Source: Tribonema minus (Eukaryota; Sar; Xanthophyceae; Tribonematales; Tribonemataceae). From it: 64,000 nt of DNA. The notes below the pieces were generated by a model, which ran no database searches, was not told the DNA's origin, and saw only the letters and a list, made by a program, of their open reading frames with translations. Numbering within the stretch: the first letter of the stretch is position 1; each line of letters begins with the position of its first letter. Shown piece by piece: positions 60,596-64,000 of this stretch. The translations under genes were made by a program, and so were the position numbers. The stretch covers positions 558,001-622,000 of the forward strand of contig JAFCMP010000468.1 in the NCBI GenBank assembly GCA_017506865.1, in the 5' to 3' direction.

Positions 60596-62816
60596 GTTGT
60601 TCGCGGAGGAAGTGGTCGCTGCTGAGGCGTGCTGCATGCGGCGCCCCCCTGCACGCCGCGCCGATGCGCGAACGCGTCCCTCCGTGTGCACGCCGTGTTC
60701 CCTCGCGCGCGTGAACTTGCTGCGGAGTGTGTACGGACTCCGACAACGGCATGCTGTGCGCCGTTTGTGCTGACTCTTGACGGATGCCATGCACCTGCAT
60801 TCTAGGCAGTGTCACCGCTGCTTGCCTTTTACATGTTTCTTGCGTGCCCCCCGCGCAGTACACTGGTCTTTTTAAAGCTGCACCTTACCGTAACGAATGT
60901 ATCTGTTGCTGCTGCTTGCCGGCCGTATGTTTCTTGGCGCAGTGCACTGGTCCGTCAAGGCGCTCGTGCCGCTGCTGCTCACCTACTCCTCTGTCTCTGT
61001 TTCTCGCGCCCCTCCCCCCCGTGGTGCACTGGTCCGTCCAAAGCTGCAGCTTACATACCATATCTGTCGCTGCTGCTTCCATACCGTATGCTTCTCGCGC
61101 GCCCCCTCCCACACAGTGCACTGGGCCGTCAAGGCGCTCCTGTCGCTGCTGCTTACCTTCTGCGTGTTTGCCGCTTCTACTCAGATATCTGTTACATGTT
61201 CCTCACGCGCAGTGCACTGGCCCGTCGAGCCGCTCCTGCCGCTTACCTACTCCTACTCGTGAGTTCTGCTGTTTTGCGCCGCCCCCGCGCTGTTCACTGG
61301 TCCGTCAAGGCACTACTGTCGGACGCGCCGGGCCTTGCGGGCAGCCTGTCGCTGCTGCTTACCTACCCCTATGCTCCTGTTTCTTGCGCCCCCCCCCCCC
61401 CCCCTGTGCAGTGCACAGGTCCGTCAAGCCGCTTCTGCCGCTGCTGGTGCTTACCTACTGTACGTTTGCCGCCGCTGCTTCCGTACCGCATGTTTCTCGT
61501 GTGCTGCCCGCGCAGTGCACTGGTCCATCGAGCCGCTCCTGCCGCTGCTGCTTCCTACCATGTACTTCAAAGTATGTTGCTGCTGCTCACCCACCGTATG
61601 CTTGTCACGCGCCCCACGTGCAGTTCACTGGTCCGTCAAGGCGCTCCTGTCGGACGCGCCGGGCCTCGCGGGCAGCCTGTCGCCCGCGGCCGTCGCGTCG
61701 CTCGTGCGCATGGCGCGCGCAGCGGGGCCCGACGAGACCGGGTCCTTCCTGGTCAGCACCATGCGCATTCCGCAGGAGGGGTACGTACGATACTTCTTCC
61801 ATGTATTAAGTGGTTGTGTCCTGTGCTGTGATGGCTTGCACGAGAGGGGAATGTACGCTAGTGGTGACGGTGTTCCGCGCTGTGACTCTGCTTGCGCGCG
61901 CGTGCGGCGCTGGGCAGGTGCTTTCGCATGCGCTGCGGCGCGCGCGCCCTGCGCTGCGGCGCAAGTCTGTCGCCTCCAAGAAGAGCGCGCCTGCGTTGCT
62001 GCATTGCGCGATGGACATCAAAGTCGGCGCCATGCAGATCGTGCAGGACGGGCACGGACGATAGTGATGGCGGTGACGGAGGTCTCGCCCTGTGAACGCC
62101 TGCGCGCATGTGGCGCTGGCGGGTATGCTGCGTGCTTTCGCGAGCGTGCCGCTCTGTGAGGAGGCGCGGTCGGTCGCCTCGATGAAGCGCCATCTGTCGC
62201 AATTACATAGCGGCGGTGAGCAGACCCAGTGCTCCACAGCGGCGAGTCTGGTGATTGCACGCGCTGCTTGCGCCGTGGTGCACGCAGCGGCTCGTCATGT
62301 GCAGAAGATGCAAGGCGCGCCAGCTTCTCTTGCTTCGAGTCCTTGACTTGCCGCGAAGCAGCCTCGCCTGCCATCCAGACAAGTACCGGGCGGCATGGCA
62401 CCGCTCGCGCAGCGACCAAGTCTCTGGTGATGTGCAAGTGAAGTGGGGAAAGGTCAGCAGGATCCTGTTCTGAACAAACCGGCTTCAAGGCTTTGCGCGC
62501 ACCACCCTGTTTTCATCATGCATGGCGCCCGTCGACGTGCACTCCATCAATTCCAAAGAACACTCTCGAGAGCACATCACGCAGGCTGCCTGAAGCACCC
62601 GGGCGCTAAGTATCAGAGCATGTTGTCAAGGTGACCGGCGTTCTACCATTCTGACCCGTGCGCTTCAAGGCTGGCTGCGTGGTGTGACACGACGTCGCCG
62701 CTCTGCTCGCGCACTTGCTGTGCTCACGAACTTGCTGTCCACGCGCTCGCGCTTGCGCTCGCAGGGCCAACATCATGGTGCGCGACCTGATGGAGGGGTT
62801 TGAACCCACGGCATAG
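45750..62816 (+). CDS. Plastid-targeted triosephosphate isomerase - SMP-30/gluconolactonase fusion, complete, 19 exons, 845 aa
   Basis: Exons: 45750-45838, 46148-46312, 47394-47513, 47878-48031, 48837-48931, 49830-49883, 50586-50796, 51524-51581, 52269-52468, 53633-53698, 54474-54564, 55662-55775, 57312-57414, 58151-58201, 58785-58954, 59525-59872, 60302-60541, 61624-61780 and 62765-62816. They total 2538 nt; every junction phase matches and no stop occurs before TAG at 62814. Exons 1-2 are a bipartite plastid presequence. Exons 3-9 are TPI with FAGNWKLN (Lys), GHSERR (His), [11 protein letters not shown] (Glu), ILYGGSV and LVGGASL. Exons 10-16 are the SMP-30 propeller, and exons 17-19 an unknown tail. 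TPI interconverts dihydroxyacetone phosphate and glyceraldehyde-3-phosphate. SMP-30 enzymes hydrolyse sugar lactones with a divalent metal. No internal stop, start or signal separates the two domains, so one polypeptide is the simplest reading. cDNA across 52468/53633 would be decisive. Confidence 0.92.
47089..47383 (+). repeat. About 154-bp tandem duplication upstream of exon 3 of the TPI fusion
   Basis: Two units, 47089-47229 and 47243-47383, both start gggcggtggcag.gactcagc and end caccaagcgctgcc.gtttcg. The true acceptor follows the second unit at once. Confidence 0.85.
48056..48155. repeat. Dispersed LINE-tail repeat, copy 3
   Basis: It begins tgtacttgtcattgattctc, with gctgagggcgcgaa, matching the retroelement tail at 19174. 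It starts 25 bp after the donor of exon 4 of the TPI fusion. Confidence 0.75.
50129..50166. repeat. Telomere-like array (CCCTAA)
   Basis: Four or five units with one C insertion in the intron before the duplicated exon 7 of the TPI fusion. Confidence 0.85.
50306..50585 (+). repeat. Acceptor-side duplicate of TPI exon 7
   Basis: The segment from accgcaaacctccacgcgta through poly-C, the acceptor and the exon start occurs at 50311 and again at 50506 (195-bp period). The first copy carries about 64 nt of nearly intact coding sequence ([15 protein letters not shown] from 50396) before decaying. The second copy leads into the full exon 50586-50796. Confidence 0.92.
50923..51000. repeat. Dispersed repeat B, copy 3
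   Basis: About 78 bp matching 19950-20018 with several changes (ggaaggcacttgcggcgaac), in intron 7 of the TPI fusion. Confidence 0.75.
51932..52115 (+). repeat. Two acceptor-side copies of TPI exon 9
   Basis: The start of exon 9 (CAG|ACTCCGTGCGCATCCTGTAC, encoding [13 protein letters not shown]) occurs at 51932 (with a few changes) and at 52066, before the true exon at 52269. Each copy is preceded by a C-rich tract and an AG. Spacing is 134 and 203 bp. Confidence 0.93.
52563..52790 (+). repeat. Two donor-side copies of TPI exon 9
   Basis: The exon end [14 protein letters not shown] plus donor GTCAGT recurs at 52563-52659 (27 residues, [20 protein letters not shown]) and 52737-52781 ([13 protein letters not shown]). 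The same exon therefore has copies on both sides. Confidence 0.93.
54652..54789 (+). repeat. Telomere-like arrays flanking a donor-side copy of exon 11
   Basis: The true exon 11 ends at 54564. A TTAGGG-like array (54652-54687) is followed by a 53-bp copy of the exon end ([13 protein letters not shown]) with donor at 54688-54740. A second array begins within the copied donor itself (gtagggttagggctaggg). Confidence 0.93.
54951..54977. repeat. Telomere-like array
   Basis: Degenerate TTAGGG units (ttggggttagggcgaggg) in the same intron as the array at 54652-54789. Confidence 0.75.
55784..55905. repeat. Dispersed LINE-tail repeat, copy 4
   Basis: It carries cagggcgcgaaaaagcccag, gaatctacatgtcgtt and gacaaccactcaaacg, as in the copy at 19200-19312. 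It begins 8 nt after the donor of exon 12. Confidence 0.85.
55951..56565 (+). repeat. Three donor-side copies of exon 12
   Basis: The exon 12 end (GCCTTTGAGGAGGGCCTCGC to AACGACG|GTGAG, peptide [11 protein letters not shown]) recurs at 55958-56003 and 56159-56206. A fragment (ccccaacgacggcgag) at 56549-56565 directly abuts a telomere-like array (56518-56548). The second copy even has an AG just before it, but its 44-nt length would shift the frame. Confidence 0.9.
56611..56998. repeat. Dispersed repeat C, copy 2, with internal 132-bp tandem duplication
   Basis: It matches 22848-23077, then carries an exact-looking tandem duplication (56727-56858 and 56859-56990). It lies in intron 12 of the TPI fusion. 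Confidence 0.93.
57175..57262 (+). repeat. Acceptor-side copy of exon 13 followed by a telomere-like array
   Basis: The string gcgcagggcgcgtggatcgc at 57178 repeats the acceptor and start of exon 13 (gtgcagggcgcgtggaccgc at 57306). Between them lies aaaccctcaccctaaccc at 57244-57262. Confidence 0.85.
57891..58095 (+). repeat. Two-unit repeat upstream of exon 14
   Basis: The string tgcgttgctggcgaagcggt followed by acctgcc and cgcgcagctga at 57891-57955 recurs at 58033-58092. Confidence 0.7.
58967..59195 (+). repeat. Repeated C-tract unit after exon 15
   Basis: C13 plus tctgttgaacttgagctgag (58967-59000) is repeated as C11 plus tcagtcaaacttgagctgag (59163-59195), about 195 bp apart. Confidence 0.8.
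60542..60590 (+). repeat. (GA)n microsatellite fused to a 5' splice site
   Basis: The donor of exon 17 (ATGG|GTGAGA) runs directly into about 23 GA dinucleotides. Confidence 0.95.
60855..61560 (+). repeat. Eight acceptor-side copies of exon 18
   Basis: The acceptor plus exon start (GCAG|TGCACTGGTCCGTCAAGG) recurs with AG ends near 60858, 60942, 61025, 61116, 61212, 61293, 61411 and 61515, before the true acceptor at 61623. Most copies jump after gcgctcctg to ccgctgctgcttacc. The copy at 61293 retains about 65 nt of exon ([10 protein letters not shown]), which suggests the others share an internal deletion. Long open frames across this intron are by-products. Confidence 0.93.
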
Positions 62817-64000
62817 CGGCAGGAACTACTGAGGTCAATGGAATGGGGGGGGGGGGGGGGGTAAGGGTAGGCTTTGCTGCAATGCAGCGAGCGGACAGCT
62901 CACGCACAAAGCGCGAAGGCCATCGGAGCTTGGAGCAGCCCCCACGCATCATGATACTCCCCTGCTTTTTGAATGGCGCGGGCCGCGTGTTGCAGTGCAG
63001 CAGAGCCGCGGTCGCCCTGCACTGATATGAGGCTGCAACCTTTGTTTACAGATGCACCACTGGATTACCATGAAGTTCGAAGTACAGTTTAGCACCCAAT
63101 TATCTCGGGTGTCTTCATCATTCAGTACATGCATCCGGCTCTGGCTCCGTTGCGTGCAAGTGTAGCCTGTAGCATGACACTGTGGAGTAAAGTGCAGCAT
63201 GCTCCCTTTATAATATAGATGTATGCTTCAAAGTACTCATGATAATCTGGAGCCCTCTTGCAGTTGTTGCGTTTTCAAATGATGGCCAACTCTAGTCTGC
63301 CGCCATTGCGCCTTGCCAAGATTATGTGTCTATGTTGACATCCCACATGCATGCACGCAGCTCGCTATTGCCACTGGGAGCTGATCCCTTTAGCAATTTT
63401 GAACGCTGTCAGCAAGCAGCATGTTTGACCTGAAACCTGACTTGGCTGCTGAGGCATTTTGATTCTGGGGCATCAAGATTGAGCGCGCAGCAGATGCATT
63501 CCAGGTTTCGGTTTGGTGGCCGTTTTCGGTAAAGCCAGTCAAGCCATATCTTAGGCATTACGATTACGACGCTCATCATCATCAGGGCGGACTTCGCATA
63601 CATTTGCAACAACACAGATGCACCCACCTTCACCGGCGTCGATGGTGAATCGCGATGTGGATCGAAAAACATTTTGGGGGGGGGGGGGCTTATTTTTTTC
63701 CCCCCCGCCTCGTGGTGATTCCTGGTCGCCGTCAAGATCTCTTACGGTCTGATCTAGCGACGCAGGCCGAGAGGCGCTGGCGGTTGGGGCTTGGGCGAGA
63801 GCCGAGGGGAATTTATCTGGGGTCGCCGCCGTCTGCGGCCTCCGCTTGCCTCGGCACGAGGGAAAAAGCCGGATCACATAGGCGGTGAAGTGGGCCACGT
63901 GGCTTTTTTATTGACACGAGGATAGGGCTCAGAGAGCTTTCACTGGGCAGATTCACTGGGTGACGCGTGTCATTTTGACACGTGTCACACGCTCGGGGCG
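62817..64000. other. Spacer downstream of the TPI fusion, no recognised gene
   Basis: It begins with a G20 run (62845-62864), then ordinary-complexity DNA with a weak AT-rich patch (tttataatatagatg near 63205). Minus-strand open stretches at 63735-63409 and 63898-63551 overlap in different frames and contain nothing I recognise. Confidence 0.6.

Larger units (their letters stand above)
59801..62816 (+). other. C-terminal tail of unknown function (exons 17-19)
   Basis: About 150 residues follow the propeller. First comes an Ala-rich linker, then [20 protein letters not shown], a second probably helical segment ([19 protein letters not shown]) and the end [19 protein letters not shown]. Phases 1, 2 and 2 match exactly through exons 60302-60541, 61624-61780 and 62765-62816. 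I do not recognise a family. The alternation of charged and hydrophobic residues suggests helices, possibly for oligomerisation. Confidence 0.7.

Noticed and set aside
60784-61831. Two overlapping 340-codon open frames in different plus frames
   Set aside because: They lie inside the intron before exon 18 and arise from the repeated acceptor units. They have no domain, and the true exon frame is established on both sides.
61916-62063. Alternative final exon of the fusion (frame [16 protein letters not shown]…)
   Set aside because: It needs phase 0 but exon 18 ends in phase 2. The exon at 62765 fits the phase and ends in a stop.
1-64000. tRNA, rRNA, CRISPR or bacterial operon content
   Set aside because: No cloverleaf-like segments, no rRNA cores, no regularly spaced identical repeats with unique spacers. 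Genes are intron-rich and eukaryotic.

Overview
The window is nuclear DNA of a photosynthetic eukaryote. All four genes I can support are broken into many spliced exons (15, 11, 18 and 19 found), the DNA is GC-rich, and two enzymes start with bipartite plastid-targeting presequences of the red-secondary-plastid type: a signal peptide followed by an aromatic residue, ASA|FAP in phosphoglycerate kinase and TGA|WVVP in triosephosphate isomerase. This points to a stramenopile, haptophyte or related alga. I cannot name the genus. Two GC-AG introns and short degenerate TTAGGG/TTTAGGG arrays are also present.

Layout: (1) 1-10860, minus strand, a Pumilio/PUF RNA-binding protein whose 3' part runs off the left edge. 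(2) 10861-13846, a divergent upstream region with some unassigned open blocks. (3) 13847-21974, plus strand, a complete plastid phosphoglycerate kinase (11 exons, 450 aa). (4) 21975-24366, a convergent spacer with a dispersed repeat. (5) 24367-40248, minus strand, a secreted Pro-Thr repeat protein (18 exons, about 1,120 aa) with Cys-rich caps at both ends. (6) 40249-45749, a distinctly AT-richer spacer between two divergent genes. (7) 45750-62816, plus strand, a complete 19-exon gene encoding an 845-aa plastid-targeted fusion of triosephosphate isomerase with an SMP-30/gluconolactonase beta-propeller and an unrecognised helical tail. (8) 62817-64000, a spacer without a recognisable gene. Every exon chain keeps the reading frame across all junctions, which is the main support for the gene models.

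PGK and TPI act close together in plastid carbon metabolism (Calvin cycle / lower glycolysis), separated only by GAPDH. Here they lie 24 kb apart on one strand. The fused SMP-30 domain keeps its metal-binding and substrate residues, so the protein may join a triose-phosphate step to a sugar-lactone hydrolysis step.

The most unusual feature is in the introns. In all four genes the exon edges are copied repeatedly into the neighbouring intron. The end of an exon plus its 5' splice site is repeated downstream, or the 3' splice site plus the start of an exon is repeated upstream, usually with 100-200 bp spacing and graded decay. In at least five cases short telomere-like arrays sit exactly between the true exon edge and its copies. 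Long pure-C tracts precede many acceptors, and 5'-truncated tails of one LINE-like element lie in introns of three genes. Together these suggest an intron-growth process based on breakage, telomeric-repeat capture and tandem duplication at exon boundaries.
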